Source of the DNA: Leguminivora glycinivorella
Lineage: Eukaryota > Arthropoda > Insecta > Lepidoptera > Tortricidae
Direction: 5' to 3'
Assembly (NCBI RefSeq): GCF_023078275.1
Contig: NC_062975.1
Span: 21,916,641 to 21,980,640 of the forward strand
DNA: 64,000 bases
How positions within the stretch are numbered: position 1 is the stretch's first letter; the number at the start of each line of letters is the position of its first letter. This document shows positions 25,401-33,464 of this stretch, piece by piece. The translations under genes and the position numbers were made by a program. The notes under the pieces were generated by a model. That model did not search any database. It saw nothing but the letters and a program-made list of their open reading frames with translations, and had not been told where the DNA came from.

Positions 25401-25709
25401 AAACACGGCTAAAATCTTTCTAAAGTTCATCCGTTCGGGAGCTACGATGCCAAAGACAGACAGACATCAAACTTATAACATTGTTTTTGCGTCGGGGGTT
25501 AAAAAAAGGGATACCTAAAACACGATTGAATTATTGAGTGCCGTAAGATTTTATAAGGTTAAAAATCTTCATTAAACAATTTCAGGAACCTCTCAGCAAT
25601 CCAAGACCGCGAGATCTGCTGCTACTCGATCTCGTGCAAGGAGAAGGACAACATCGACATCACGCTGCAGTGGCTTATCCAGCACAGCAAGTCGGGCGCC
25701 GCGCGCTAA
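8656..25709 (+). CDS. Arl8: ADP-ribosylation factor-like protein 8 (five exons)
   Basis: Coding exons 8656-8778, 15959-16039, 20751-20824, 23128-23289 and 25586-25709 join with consistent phases and GT-AG borders into 187 codons plus TAA. Human ARL8 proteins are 186 aa, so the gene is complete. The product is a small GTPase of lysosome membranes that recruits effectors for kinesin-driven lysosome transport and fusion. Visible motifs are an N-terminal amphipathic helix ([20 protein letters not shown]) with no Gly2, fitting Arl8's N-terminal acetylation rather than myristoylation; P-loop GLQYSGKT at 27-34; switch Thr52 in IPTVGF; WDIGGQ at 70-75; NKRD at 130-133; SCK at 163-165. All nucleotide-binding motifs are intact. 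Introns total about 16 kb and are packed with mobile elements. Exon 4 is followed by eight tandem copies of its own 3' end (see 23290-24113). Identification is very secure from near-identity to known Arl8. Confidence 0.97.
8779..9299. other. Arl8 intron 1, 5' part
   Basis: AT-rich intron sequence with no supported exon or repeat boundary. Confidence 0.4.
9300..9560 (+). repeat. Interspersed repeat, copy 1 (second copy in intron 2)
   Basis: About 245 bp containing GAGTTGTCCGTCTTTAATCG and ATGCCTCGTTACGTGATATT recur in the same orientation at 20405-20655 with moderate divergence. No terminal repeats or tail were recognised, so the class is unknown. Confidence 0.75.
10304..10669. repeat. CCCCCGACGC-family repeat, two fused copies in opposite orientation
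   Basis: Starts as a + copy (AACCCCCAACGCAAAAACG, GGGGTGTTATAAGTTTGA, then a long TCTG tract) and runs to about 10575. It is followed by part of a - copy ending in AACACCCCGTGGTTTTTGC. The same family recurs at 25420-25505, 25917-26128, 26820-27090, 49989-50204, 56876-57105 and 62009-62285. Confidence 0.8.
10823..11105. repeat. MITE with ~28-bp terminal inverted repeats
   Basis: ATATCAGCAATTCCCGTCAA at the left is matched by TTGACGGGAATTGCTGATAT at the right; pairing continues to TTTGTAC/GTACAAA. The AT-rich interior does not code. Confidence 0.75.
11337..11757 (+). repeat. ~410-bp interspersed repeat (opposite-strand copy at 29100-29545)
   Basis: Marked by TTTTAACGCCGAGTGTGGAA at one end and CTAGTGAGGGGAAAAAATC at the other. 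A closely similar sequence lies in reverse orientation at 29100-29545. A diverged relative may be present near 43490-43650. Confidence 0.75.
12390..13247. mobile_element. Nested TA-flanked DNA element inside the hAT element
   Basis: CCGTAAACTGGGGTTAC at the left is matched by GTAACCCCAGTTTACGG at the right, and TA flanks both ends (12388-12389 and 13248-13249). The 858-bp interior has further internal GGGGTTA/TAACCCC motifs but no open reading frame. Size and TA target fit a mariner-like non-autonomous element. Confidence 0.75.
13340..14065 (+). repeat. Interspersed repeat ending GGTACGGAACCCT
   Basis: Begins near ACTGGCCAAGTGAGAGTAGG and ends with the phrase TTTGAGGTACGGAACCCTAA. An antisense relative of the last 200 bp occurs at 55755-55905 in a cGLR-B intron. 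It lies wholly inside the hAT element, so it inserted there later. Class uncertain. Confidence 0.6.
14704..15360. mobile_element. TA-flanked DNA element with imperfect terminal repeats
   Basis: CAGGTTGGTCCAAAGCC at the left pairs with the right end ending GGATTGGACCACCCTG. A second match, CTTGACGTCA, lies further in on the left and appears as CTTGACGTCATGACC near the right end. TA dinucleotides flank both ends. No transposase frame. Confidence 0.7.
15759..15922 (-). mobile_element. Helitron-like short element, copy 1
   Basis: Read on the - strand it begins TCCATACTAATATTATAAAT and ends with a GC-rich hairpin-like stretch and CTAG; the + flanks are A and T. These are the TC...CTAG ends inserted between A and T typical of non-autonomous lepidopteran Helitrons. 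Sister copies lie at 51287-51466 and 57129-57306. Its end is only 36 bp before Arl8 exon 2. Confidence 0.75.
15959..16039 (+). CDS. Arl8: Arl8 coding exon 2
   Basis: Follows GGTTACAG and precedes GTAAGA. Encodes residues 42-68 ([18 protein letters not shown] onward), including effector Thr52. 81 nt, phase 0 at both ends. Confidence 0.95.
16060..16725. other. Arl8 intron 2, 5' part
   Basis: Positions about 16060-16140 (CAGCAGCGGCTGATCC) resemble the left part of a GGCGGCTGG-type element also seen near 19965-20000 and 60540-60673. The rest is AT-rich and unassigned. Confidence 0.4.
16725..16900. other. GC- and CpG-rich patch in Arl8 intron 2
   Basis: Dense CG dinucleotides (for example CGCACGCGGCTCGACGATCG) in an otherwise AT-rich intron. 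No exon with proper borders was found. It could be an internal regulatory patch or a fragment of a GC-rich repeat. Confidence 0.35.
16991..17770 (-). repeat. 120-bp minisatellite, ~6.5 copies, open on the - strand
   Basis: A unit of 120-123 bp containing GGTACCCAGGATCTGATGAT, and CCAGGTCTTGAAACCA repeats six full times plus a part. Because 120 is a multiple of three, the - strand stays open for 255 codons as a 40-residue repeat (for example [17 protein letters not shown]). There is no start context, splice evidence or known domain, so I treat it as a satellite whose length preserves the frame. Confidence 0.85.
17921..18003. repeat. Near-perfect palindrome
   Basis: AAAAACCGGCCGAGAGCGTG at the left pairs with CACGCTCTCGGCCGGTTTTT at the right, and pairing continues through CACGCTCAGTG/CACTGAGCGTG. 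The stem is nearly 40 bp around a tiny loop. Confidence 0.85.
18340..18530 (+). repeat. Interspersed repeat tail with GACAGACAGACAG
   Basis: Contains ACCAAATTTCAGCTCTCTAG, then GGACGGACGGAGGGACAG and ends near TACGAAACCCTAAAA. This resembles the 3' tail of repeats common in moth genomes. The other end was not found. Confidence 0.5.
18684..19166. repeat. MITE with ~65-bp terminal inverted repeats, interrupted by a second MITE
   Basis: CAGAGTGAGGCCTGTAACAA at the left is matched by TTGTTACAGGCCCCACTCTG at the right and pairing continues inward to GATCAACATTT/AAATGTTGATC. TA flanks both ends. The right arm is split at 18980 by the element at 18981-19112. Confidence 0.85.
18981..19112. repeat. 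Palindromic MITE nested in the right arm of the previous element
   Basis: Ends GCGTTTTCACATTATCCGAT and ATCGGATAGTGTGAAAACGG pair. The host arm reads through correctly once the insert and one TAAG copy (18977-18980 and 19113-19116) are removed, which proves the order of insertion. Confidence 0.85.
19184..19386 (-). mobile_element. SINE family 1, copy lacking the tRNA head
   Basis: Reverse-strand copy of the family whose full form is at 42192-42512. It has the CATCATC tail side, CCTTGCGTTATCCCGGCATT, and the body up to TCACCGAAAAG, but stops before the tRNA-like promoter. Confidence 0.8.
20150..20395. repeat. Interspersed repeat with CAGATGG and CGTGCGAAAAAG ends
   Basis: The left part TTCAGTACAGATGG pairs with CCATCTGTATCTGTACTGAA near 20235, forming a hairpin. 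The remainder carries CGATACACGTGCGAAAAAG and a partly inverted TTTTTCGCACTTGTATCG. Non-coding. Confidence 0.55.
20405..20655 (+). repeat. Interspersed repeat, copy 2 (first copy in intron 1)
   Basis: Same orientation and order as 9300-9560, sharing TTGCAGCTTTCGGGCGT and TGACACGCTCGG with scattered substitutions and small gaps. Confidence 0.75.
20751..20824 (+). CDS. Arl8: Arl8 coding exon 3
   Basis: Follows TATGTGCAG and precedes GTATGT. Encodes residues 69-92 ([18 protein letters not shown] onward), including the WDIGGQ switch II motif, and carries two bases into the next exon. Confidence 0.95.
20941..21228 (+). mobile_element. SINE family 2 (+ copy) split by a MITE
   Basis: Begins GACGACCTATCTGGCCTAGC (tRNA-like A-box region) and resumes after the MITE with GTTCAAATCCCGGTAAGGGC (B-box region), then the family body to GTCCAATAATATTTA. 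Other copies, on the - strand, are at 46560-46812, 48005-48262 and 51940-52200. Confidence 0.8.
20992..21108. repeat. Palindromic MITE inserted in SINE family 2
   Basis: GGCCCGTTTCTCGAAAGGTA pairs perfectly with TACCTTTCGAGAAACGGGCC; the stem is about 40 bp. It sits between the A and B boxes of the SINE, next to a probable CTGG target duplication. Confidence 0.85.
21229..21372. repeat. MITE, GTGAGTGTG family, copy 1
   Basis: GTGAGTGTGCACGGGAAAAC at the left pairs loosely with GTTTTACTAAACACACTCAC at the right. A second copy at 42767-42955 shares the interior ATATAAAGATACAAGT. Confidence 0.8.
21557..22001. mobile_element. Short hAT-type element
   Basis: Ends CAGGGTTGCCAACCGTA and TACGGTTGGCAACCCTG are inverted repeats and the 8 bp AACTCCGT flanks both sides (21549-21556, 22002-22009). 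A GTGCGGTG-type inverted repeat lies in its interior near 21716-21820. Non-coding. Confidence 0.85.
22414..22910 (+). pseudogene. RTE-type LINE 3' fragment (reverse transcriptase C-terminus)
   Basis: The + frame encodes [20 protein letters not shown], then [19 protein letters not shown], typical of the end of RTE-clade polyproteins. It closes with a C-x2-C...H-x4-C finger ([20 protein letters not shown]) and a stop at 22884. No reverse transcriptase core is present upstream, so this is a 5'-truncated dead copy in Arl8 intron 3. Confidence 0.85.
23128..23289 (+). CDS. Arl8: Arl8 coding exon 4
   Basis: Follows TTTACAG and precedes GTAAGT. Encodes residues 93-146 plus two bases of Met147, including NKRD (130-133) that sets guanine specificity. 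Noticeably GC-rich compared with exons 1-2. Its last ~65 nt and the donor are repeated eight times directly downstream. Confidence 0.96.
23290..24113 (+). repeat. Eight exact 103-bp tandem copies of the Arl8 exon 4 end plus donor
   Basis: Donor sites AATGTAAGTG occur at 23290 (authentic) and then every 103 bp at 23393, 23496, 23599, 23702, 23805, 23908, 24011 and 24114. Each unit holds about 38 bp of intron, then an exon-4-like stretch from CTAGTGCTGGCAACAAGCGG to GAGAGAAT. All copies lack one C present in the real exon (GTGCTCGGC versus GTGCTGGC), so they descend from one altered founder. Only one base difference among units was seen (near 23966). Using any later donor would read TAA straight after Met147. 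Confidence 0.95.
24114..24639. other. Arl8 intron 4, middle part
   Basis: Unassigned AT-rich sequence with a short GC-rich stretch near 24350-24430. No exon borders seen. Confidence 0.4.
24640..25110 (+). repeat. Interspersed repeat beginning CCGACTTCAAAAAAGGAGG
   Basis: Contains AACCGACTTCAAAAAAGGAG, GTTCTCAATTCGACTG and GGACCGATTTTCAAAATTTT, phrases I associate with a common lepidopteran repeat. The right boundary is uncertain and may merge with the inverted repeat that follows. Confidence 0.5.
25123..25370. repeat. Inverted repeat with ~90-bp arms
   Basis: The arm containing TTCAGATTTCTTATCGTATT is matched in reverse near 25330-25355, and AATCAATTATTTTTGGAGTC pairs with a stretch near 25275-25295. 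A near-palindromic element in intron 4. Confidence 0.75.
25420..25505 (-). repeat. CCCCCGACGC-family repeat, partial - copy
   Basis: Reads CATCCGTTCGGGAGCTACGA, a short GACA tract, and ends in TTGCGTCGGGGGTT, the reverse complement of the family's start. Confidence 0.75.
25586..25709 (+). CDS. Arl8: Arl8 coding exon 5 with stop
   Basis: Follows CAATTTCAG. Supplies the last base of Met147 and residues 148-187 ([20 protein letters not shown] onward), including SCK at 163-165, and ends GAAR-TAA. The C-terminal tail is one residue longer than in human ARL8. Confidence 0.96.
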
Positions 25710-26883
25710 GCCGCCATCTAGTGGATATACATCTAGGCTCTGGTAGTACCTAGACTAGCTCTGCGCTCGATCTGATAGAAGACGGATAAAGCCACGTATG
25801 CATGGTAAATATTTGTTTGAGCGATTTTGTTGATCAACTGGCAAAAATTTGCTGGAAACTTTGTTTATAGGATGACCTCCTCTCCATACGCCAGACCGCG
25901 TGTTGTTGACTGAAATTAAAATTTTGAAAAAAACCCCCGACCGCAACATAGTAAACCGATTTTCATGAAACGTGGCTAAGAACACTCCCGACTAATTCAG
26001 CTTTCAGACAAAAAAACTAAATCTAAATCGATTCATCCGTTCGGGAGCTACGATGCCACAGACAGACACACACACAGACAGACACGTCAAACTTATAACA
26101 CCCTGTCGTTTTTGCGTCGGGGGTTAAAAATGAGAAAAAAGTTGCCTGAAGAAGTCTTGTTGTTGTGCTCTCTTGTATATCTATCGTATAACCTAAATCC
26201 CCAAAAAAACAAAAAAATGGAAACCAACAAACAAAGGAAACTTCTAAATCCACCAATTATATGAAATCGACATTTATTGGATTGGTGGATTTTGAAGTTT
26301 GCTGTCAGAATGATGAATGAATGTCTCAGTATCGCCCTGGCATAACACCGATTTAGAAAACCCTATTTGGTCCGTCACTAGCAAAATAAGAGACAAAAAT
26401 ATTCGTCATCCATTTTTATGCTTGCAGAACTATCCGAGATGTTCTTGTTCACTAAGCGGTAACACAGCAACACGCAGTCAGCATCTCTGTAACATGCAGT
26501 GTCTGCGCCTGCATAGTGTTGCCAGAAACTCAGCAACAGGTTGATTGGACAACGTTGCTCAACAAATGTTTACCATGAACAGGCTTAACACGTTAGTGGA
26601 ATACAATATTTGTTGATTGTGTAAAATAATGTGTAAAAAATGTCTGCCTTGGGTGAGCCTTGTCTCACGGGCTCTAGATCGATACTCCAGTGCTCTGCCG
26701 CGTTGCTCATACTATATGCGTGTTTCGTTTATCGGATTCCCTAAGATGTGCTTCGATTTTATGATTGTAGAGAAGGTTCTGTATATACCCTTTTGTTTGA
26801 AAATGGCACAAATGTTTCATTAACCCCCGACGCAAAAACGAAGGGGTGTTATAAGTTTGACGTGTCTGTCTGTCTGTCTGTCC

Positions 26884-26917
<34 letters not shown>

Positions 26918-27518
26918 GTGTGTGTCTGTCTGTGGCATCGTAGCTCCCGAACGGATGAACCGATTTAGATTTAGTTTTTTTTGTCTGAAAGCTGAGTTAG
27001 TCGGGAGTGTTCTTAGCCATGTTTCATGAAAATCGGTCCACTATGTCGCGGTCGGGGGTTTTTTCAAAATTTTAATTTTGTGGTTATTTTACTAATGTGT
27101 TTTGAACCAAGACATTTCATCAATGAGCGCCAACATTATTATAAACTATGTTAACACATTTTAAGTTAATTTTTCTATAATTATATAGATTTTTTACTCG
27201 GATTAAGATCGAGCGCAGTGCGTAAGCGTTCTAAAGGTTCGCACTCAATTTAAACATAGTTCTACTGCCAATTGTTTTAAACATCAAATATATTAACAAA
27301 ATATTTAATGTTTAAAATGAATCAGCACGCTCGAATTTTGGATTATAACTTTTAAATAGCTAATCTAAAAAATGCAACATTCAAGAAGTTGTTGATGTAT
27401 TACCGTTTATAGATATAAATTTATTATTTATTCCATCTATCCGGCGTAGTCCCATCTTAAGTCTGCAGTATATTGTACGACAAATCGCGCATAATAACAC
27501 CTTATTTGACACAATGTA
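25710..27518 (+). other. Arl8 3' flank, including its 3' UTR and two CCCCCGACGC repeats
   Basis: Transcription should continue past the stop. A - copy of the CCCCCGACGC repeat (25917-26128) starts about 200 bp after the stop and a + copy lies at 26820-27090 with a long TCTG tract. No polyadenylation site can be assigned confidently; one AATAAA is at 27596-27601. A 230-bp stretch near 26300-26560 has no recognised content. Confidence 0.45.
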
Positions 27519-27522
27519 TTAA

Positions 27523-27624
27523 CCCTTAAATGCATAATGATGTATGTCTGCATCATGTATTTTTGACTCTATTGACAACATGTCATTCAAATTTGAATAA
27601 ATCTTAAGGTCATGCATTTAAGGG
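27523..27624. repeat. TTAA-flanked short element
   Basis: CCCTTAAATGCAT at the left pairs with ATGCATTTAAGGG at the right, and TTAA lies immediately outside both ends (27519-27522, 27625-27628). This is the piggyBac-type target signature. Confidence 0.85.
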
Positions 27625-27628
27625 TTAA

Positions 27629-28212
27629 GTACAATACACAAGATGTTAAAATTTGATCGCTTGGTTGTGCCTATAGTATGTATCTAGTAGATATCTTCTG
27701 GCTAAAAAATCTAGGAAATGCGAATAAGTACTTTAAAAATCTTAAAAATCATTAAGCACTTGTTTGATAAGATAAGATATCTTAGCATAAAATCTGCTCA
27801 TCCTACACACTGTGCCAGTTAACACATTCACTACCAGACTAAAAACTACGTCAGAAACCGGACGTCATCTACCGTATAACCGCCCGCTTGTCTGGCGACA
27901 ACCCGCCCAGCGGGTTCTCAGGCATCTGAACAAAGATTACGAGTGCCTAACAAGCGGGTTCTTGGTGTCGAACGTGTTGTGTCTTCAAATAGCTTGTCAG
28001 CGTGACGCAATTCAGAATCATATTGTCGCACTGTTATGAACTTGGCTTCCATTTGCGTATGTGTCGTGTAATGTTCAATGGTGTCGCCAATACAAAAAAA
28101 GTTAAAAACAATCAAGTGGTCGCAAACACTTAGAAATTCCTTACACGCTAAGATTTTTGTCAATTATAGAGCCGGTGTTAAATCATACCCAATTTTCCTT
28201 TAGTAAAACGCG
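27629..28212. other. Intergenic sequence, partly repetitive
   Basis: From 27823, TTAACACATTCACTACCAG resembles the end of another TTAA-flanked family (compare 42835-42914). GCCCGCTTG and AACAAGCGGGTT form an internal inverted pair near 27885-27960. Nothing coding. Confidence 0.4.
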
Positions 28213-28384
28213 TTCAGATGTACTGCGAAAAGATTTGCCTTCGTATTGTTACGGAACCGTACAAACGTGCCCTGCTATTTCAGTCAGTCTCAGTACAAGA
28301 TGTACTGACATTGACTGAACTAGCATGACAAATACGAACGTTTCCGGAAAAATACGAAGGAAACCCTTTTCGCACTACATCTGT
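28213..28384. repeat. MITE with AGATGTAGTGCGAAAAGGG-type ends
   Basis: The right end, ATACGAAGGAAACCCTTTTC then GCACTACATCTG, pairs with the left CAGATGTACTGCGAAAAGAT. The internal CAGTACAAGATGTACTG is a further palindrome. A partial sister end is at 63178-63215. Confidence 0.7.
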
Positions 28385-28508
28385 AAGTTCCTATTGCATT
28401 AGATAAGTTGTCGCCGTTGTCGGCTATAGTCGACTTTGGCGTTCTTGGCAAGATTCCTCGATGACGGCTACAAGCGACTGTGGCGGTCAAAAGGTTAAGT
28501 TTATAAGG

Positions 28509-28645
28509 CTGGTTTTAGTGTCACGCGGAGCGATTCTCACAACCAATTTAAATGATGTTTTCGTCCGCTAAACGCTCCCTGAACTTAATACATATTAGTC
28601 CAGCGCGGATCTCCGCACGGTCGGTCCGCGTAACACTAAAACCAG
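28509..28645. repeat. MITE with CTGGTTTTAGTG ends
   Basis: CTGGTTTTAGTGTCACGCGG pairs with CCGCGTAACACTAAAACCAG. Part of the same family is present near 38270-38355. Confidence 0.8.
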
Positions 28646-28678
28646 TATTAACCTTGATGTTTTAAAATTGATTTGCAT

Positions 28679-28804
28679 GTACAGTCAACCAATCTGAATC
28701 CTAGGCCACTGTAGAACCCTTTCACAGTAATCACAGCAAATAAAGCACGGTGTCAATACGACACGGTTCTAGAGTGGCCTAGGATTCTAATTGGTTGACT
28801 GTAC
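28679..28804. repeat. Palindromic MITE, GTACAGTCAACCAA family, copy 1
   Basis: GTACAGTCAACCAATCTGAA pairs with TTCTAATTGGTTGACTGTAC; the arms continue through CCTAGGCCACT/AGTGGCCTAGG. Second copy at 39755-39896. Confidence 0.85.
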
Positions 28805-29099
28805 ACGTTTTGAAAATATCCATTTTGTTGGACGAATTAGAGATAGATGGAAACTTTTTTATTGTCAGCTTTGTATGTATTGCTCAAGGTTTTTGCTTTA
28901 AAATCCAGAAGGTGATACATGTATATGGCTTTAAGAGTCGGACCAAGCTAAATCTGCACAAGTTTTGCAGTGATATACAAACGTACGTTTTTAGTGGCAC
29001 TCCTACACTTTGTCACCTCTATGTACATACTATAGTGGTTACATTATTATCTCAGGCGGTTGATAAAGAAGTGACGTGGTCATACTCTAGGTAGAGGGA
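28805..29099. other. Unassigned intergenic sequence
   Basis: A 99-codon open frame starts here but has no recognisable motif or gene-like context. I see nothing else. Confidence 0.35.
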
Positions 29100-29545
29100 A
29101 CATGAGTTGGAAGTAAAAAATTTTCCCCTCACTAGCAAGGAAACACGTGTTTTGTCCTTTAATACCAGCGGGTAAAAACGCATTTTATCAACTAGTGGGT
29201 AAAGTAATTTGACCTTGAATAAAGTCAAATTAACTGCTTTAAAATTGATAAAAGTAGGTGAATCTAGTAATAAAGATGATTTACCACCTGTAAAACTACT
29301 GGAAGCAGTGATAAACGCATTTTTTGCGTTGTAGTTTCCTCGCTTTAGTGAGGGGAAAAGTTTTGTGTTACACTCGGGTGCAAATGTATTTTACTTCTCG
29401 TGTGTTAAAAAACTCGCAAGTTCAGGATTCTATTCTATTTATTCTCGCTTCGCTCGTGGTTCAACTATAGAATCCTTTCCCTTGCTCATTTTTCAATTCC
29501 ACACTCGGCGTTAAAATACAACTTTGCCCCCTTGTATAACAAATA
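29100..29545 (-). repeat. ~410-bp interspersed repeat, reverse copy
   Basis: Reverse complement of 11337-11757, sharing CTCACTAGCAAGGAAACACG-type and TTCCACACTCGGCGTTAAAA phrases at the two ends. Both copies are diverged and encode nothing. Confidence 0.75.
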
Positions 29546-29888
29546 ACTATATCAGTAAACAGCCCAGGTAAATGGAACAACTATCTATAACTTAAGCACT
29601 GGTCCCACCAAAAGCGTGCAATTAGCGTATCGGGATACAGATAAACCCTTAGTCGGACTCTTGAGATGTATTGGCTCAGACAGTTTATTTTTAATGATCA
29701 AACGTCGAGATTTCATCCATGACTGTGGCAGTATTTCCTATTGTTTTTCAAAATTGCCTCATTCCAAATGGGAATATTGCCTAATTTGTACATTCGGCCA
29801 GTGTATAGTTACTAAAGGATATGTTAGCAACATATCACTAGCTTTCTTTTATTATTACGCATGGAGGAAAATCCCGTAAGCGTACATT

Positions 29889-30110
29889 GGTAACCCATAA
29901 AGGGGTAGGCAGAGCACATGAACTACTAAATTTCAGTGCCACTCTTGGCAAAAAGGGGTTGAAAGAAATCCAAATTGGCAAACAGGTTGCCAGCCTCTCG
30001 CCTGCGCCACAATTTAACCCATATCCTAGAGTCGACTACGACACCCACGGGAAGAAAGGGGGTGGTGAAATTCTTAACCCGTCACCACACGGGGTGTGCC
30101 CGTTTTTATT
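29889..30110 (-). repeat. LINE 3' end (RTE-like), - copy
   Basis: Reads CATAAAGGGGTAGGCAGAGC to TTCTTAACCCGTCACCAC. The same sequence lies in + orientation at 48655-48885 and partly at 56543-56660. It matches, from memory, a common lepidopteran LINE tail. Confidence 0.65.
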
Positions 30111-32204
30111 TTCATAGAAATTGTTTATATATTGTAAAACCAATCAACTATACTTTCGAAGATTAATTTTGCGAAAATTATACATTGTAGACACCCTTGG
30201 TGCCAATGAGTCGAAAACAACTAATTATTTGATAAAAAAAAATGAAATAAAGCTTTGCTAAGTTAAATAAAATTCGAGGAATTTCAAATCGAATGTTGAA
30301 TACATTTTCATCTCACTCGCACATTAAATGTGCTATTGCACGCAGACGGAGCGGGAGTTATGGAAAAATCTTTTTATTTTGGGGAGTTGTGAAATGTCAA
30401 ATACCGTTATTTTTTTACATATTTTTTTATATTGCAAGTGTGATGAAAATCGTGTGTAACCAGGCCTTTAGAATATTGAAAACTCGGAGTCTTTGAATCG
30501 CTCCGGCAAGCCGTCGCGATTTAATTATTCTCATTAGCAATATTGAACTTCCGCCCCACGTTACACAATGTACTATTATAGGATTGTCTGGAAAGTGGCA
30601 ATATGTTTATTTTGGTTACTGTTCGCTTACCCACTCAAAATCTAATGTAACTATATGTTGAACGACTTGTACTAAAGAGAGAAGGCTTGGCACGAAGAGT
30701 TTCGTACATTGACGCCCTTGTTCCTAACTCTTTCACACCGTATCAAAGTGCGTGCGATAGAGATAAAAATAGTCGGGTCAATGCACTAAATTTCTCGCGC
30801 ATATCGCCCCTTCTGTATGTTAGAATATTTAGATCCTCTAATACTAGCATTACGCATTATATATATTATAAATATACTTCTCATACTGTTAGTAACGATA
30901 AGGTAAAAAATAAATGAGGGACTAATTTTGCTTCATAAAATCAGTATACGTAGGAAATATTTATTATTTACAAGTTTTTAAAGATTTTTTTAAGGTTATT
31001 TAGCAAAATTAGGCTCACAAACGAGTTTATCCATATGAATGGTAAATAATATTAGCGTGCTGACAATTCGTTGATACTAAAGATATCAAAATAGGTCTGT
31101 TTTTTTCGATTTTAAATTTTCTATTGACAATGATAATTCACCAATACACGGCGATTTGCCATTGCCAGTTGTCAATTGTCATATTGGTATAATACGGATA
31201 CTTGTCTTGTCACAATAAATATGTCAGCGAAATCGATTATTTTAGTACTTCGAGTTGTCCGCTACAATTATTTATTATTCTTATGTTATAGTTATGAAGT
31301 CATTAGATTTGTAATTGTTTACAGCTTGAATGCACACTGTAGAATAATTTAAGGTGAAATTCATGAGGGAAAGAATGCCGATAGGTAATACGTTGTTATT
31401 TGCATTGTAAATTACGTGCTGGCGCTTATTTCGCTACTATGAAAAATTTTATCTGACTATGACAATTTCGTCAGTCTCAGACAGAGGACTGTCATTGTCA
31501 GATGACAATTGTCAACTTGGTGAATTGCGACGTCATCTAAATTACATGTGGCGTCCACTGGCTTTCAGGCCTGCTGTGGACATTGTAATTCTAAAGTTCG
31601 TTATCTGTCTCGCTCTTACTTATTATAGCGATTGAGAGACAAATAATGATATTTATATATTCTTGTTTGCCAGGCGGAAAATCGAAGTTCTGTAACGATG
31701 CCCAAATTAATTTTGTAACAAAAACGCTATGTTTACTTTAGCCCGTTTGCCACCGACTGAATTTTAACTACTTAAATACTTCGAGGCGACGGGGTAATGT
31801 AAACCATTCGAAAGATCCCAGTAAAGTCATGCCAAAAAATAACGTAAACCTGTTGTTGTTAGTCGGTCTTAAATGTGATCACAAAAATTATGTTACGTGT
31901 ATGTATAGTATGTTTACGGTGCCTACTTACTCGTTCAATTCGGACTATTCGGAGTCGGCCGAATCAAATAATATATATAAATAGTTTATATCTTACTTAT
32001 CCACGAGCGGTCATTAAAATTGTACAATTTTGAGTTACTGTATAATACGCGATTTTTTTTCTTGAAAATTGCAACCACGAAGTTGTGGCAATATATCCGC
32101 ATAGAATGAAAATAGTTTATAATTTTGTATTTACTCAAACAGTCAATGTTTGCGCACGTCTTTTATTAAATTTGACAATTGTCACTTGACATTTTGACAA
32201 CAGC
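30111..32204. other. Long intergenic stretch without genes
   Basis: AT-rich with no exon, tRNA or complete repeat that I can defend. Short CAATTGTCA/TGACAATTG palindromes recur near 31169, 31500 and 32172, and again near 32705-32735, suggesting ends of degraded related elements. Confidence 0.4.
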
Positions 32205-32615
32205 TAGCCGGCGTATCATGCAGCCAATTTTATCACTTATCCACGTGGATAAGACATCTGTCACTCTCACACTGACATACTTGCTGAAGCGTGACGGATG
32301 CTTTATCCACGTGGATAAGTGATAAAGTTGGCAGCATGATACGCCGGCAGGTAAGTATGGACGCGCGATAAATGATAAAATATCTGGCCGTCCCTGTCGC
32401 ACTATTTGTAAGTGCGATAGGGACGGCCAGATGTTTTATCATTTATCGCGCGACCATACTTGCCTGCCTGCGGGCGTATCATGCTTCCAATTTTATCACT
32501 TATCCACGTGGATAAAGCATCCGTCACGCTTTAGAAAGTATGTCAGTGTGAGAGTGACAGATGTCTTATCCACGTGGATAAGTGATAAAATTGGGAGCAT
32601 GATACACCGGCAGGA
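32205..32615. repeat. Composite palindrome made of three hairpins
   Basis: Hairpin A (about 32209-32347) and hairpin C (about 32470-32613) are the same MITE in opposite orientations, each with ends GTATCATG and TTATCCACGTGGATAAG cores. Between them lies hairpin B (32352-32462), whose arms GGACGCGCGATAAATGATAA and TTATCATTTATCGCGCG pair. Because B is itself palindromic and A and C are inverted copies, the full 410 bp folds on one axis near 32407. Confidence 0.85.
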
Positions 32616-32966
32616 CGTTCATTTCTAAAACGATAAGTCAGGGATTATACATCTAATTGTCATCTTTACAAATGGGACTAACAATCCACTCATTTTTTGT
32701 AATTTGGCAATTGTCATTGTCATGTAACAATTGTCAAGTTAGTGTAATAAGAGCCTCGCGTTAAACGTGCCCCTGGTTTTAATGACAAGCTGTATATATA
32801 GTATATATAAATAAAATTATGTATCTCTTTTATATGATATGGGAATAGTAGTAAAGAGTTCACGAATATACTGATATGTAAAATGCCAATTTGTATTTAT
32901 TGAAGATGCTAAAGAGTTACCCATAATATTTAAGAACATAACTAACTGATTTTGATGATCGGTTAG
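32616..32966. other. Unassigned intergenic sequence
   Basis: Contains ATTGTCATTGTCATGTAACA-type motifs like those at 31120-31510 and a short TA-rich run. No gene. Confidence 0.4.
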
Positions 32967-33464
32967 TAAGGGTGTCCCCAAACCTATCAACACGGTATCA
33001 GCTCTAGGGAACCAAAAATCGCTGGTTAGTATGAAGACGTTTGCGTACCCATATTCATACTAACGAGCGATTGTTTTTTTTTTTTTATGGGATAGGAGGC
33101 AAACGATTCCGCGTCGATAGATTAGATTAGATTAGATTATATTTATTTCTTGATGAAAATTACATGTTATTTTAACTTAAAAATAGCACCAATTCACAAA
33201 AAGATCGTCACAACATAATAATAAGAAAATAATTGATACAAACAATAATAATCATCAAATTAAAAAGTAAACCAATAATATGTCATAATAAAGCAATAAA
33301 ATAAAAAATAAAATTACATTAGTAATGTCCAAAAAACAAATGTTTGTATATAGTACTAGGGCTTCCTAGTGAATATAATGTCAAACGTCATAAGTGCTAA
33401 AAACAATGTCAAAAATCTAAGATAATAATAATAATATAAAAAAAAGCTATTTTATCAATGTCCA

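Noticed and set aside
28795..29094. 99-codon open frame
   Set aside because: No motif, starts inside a palindromic MITE end, no sign of a host gene.
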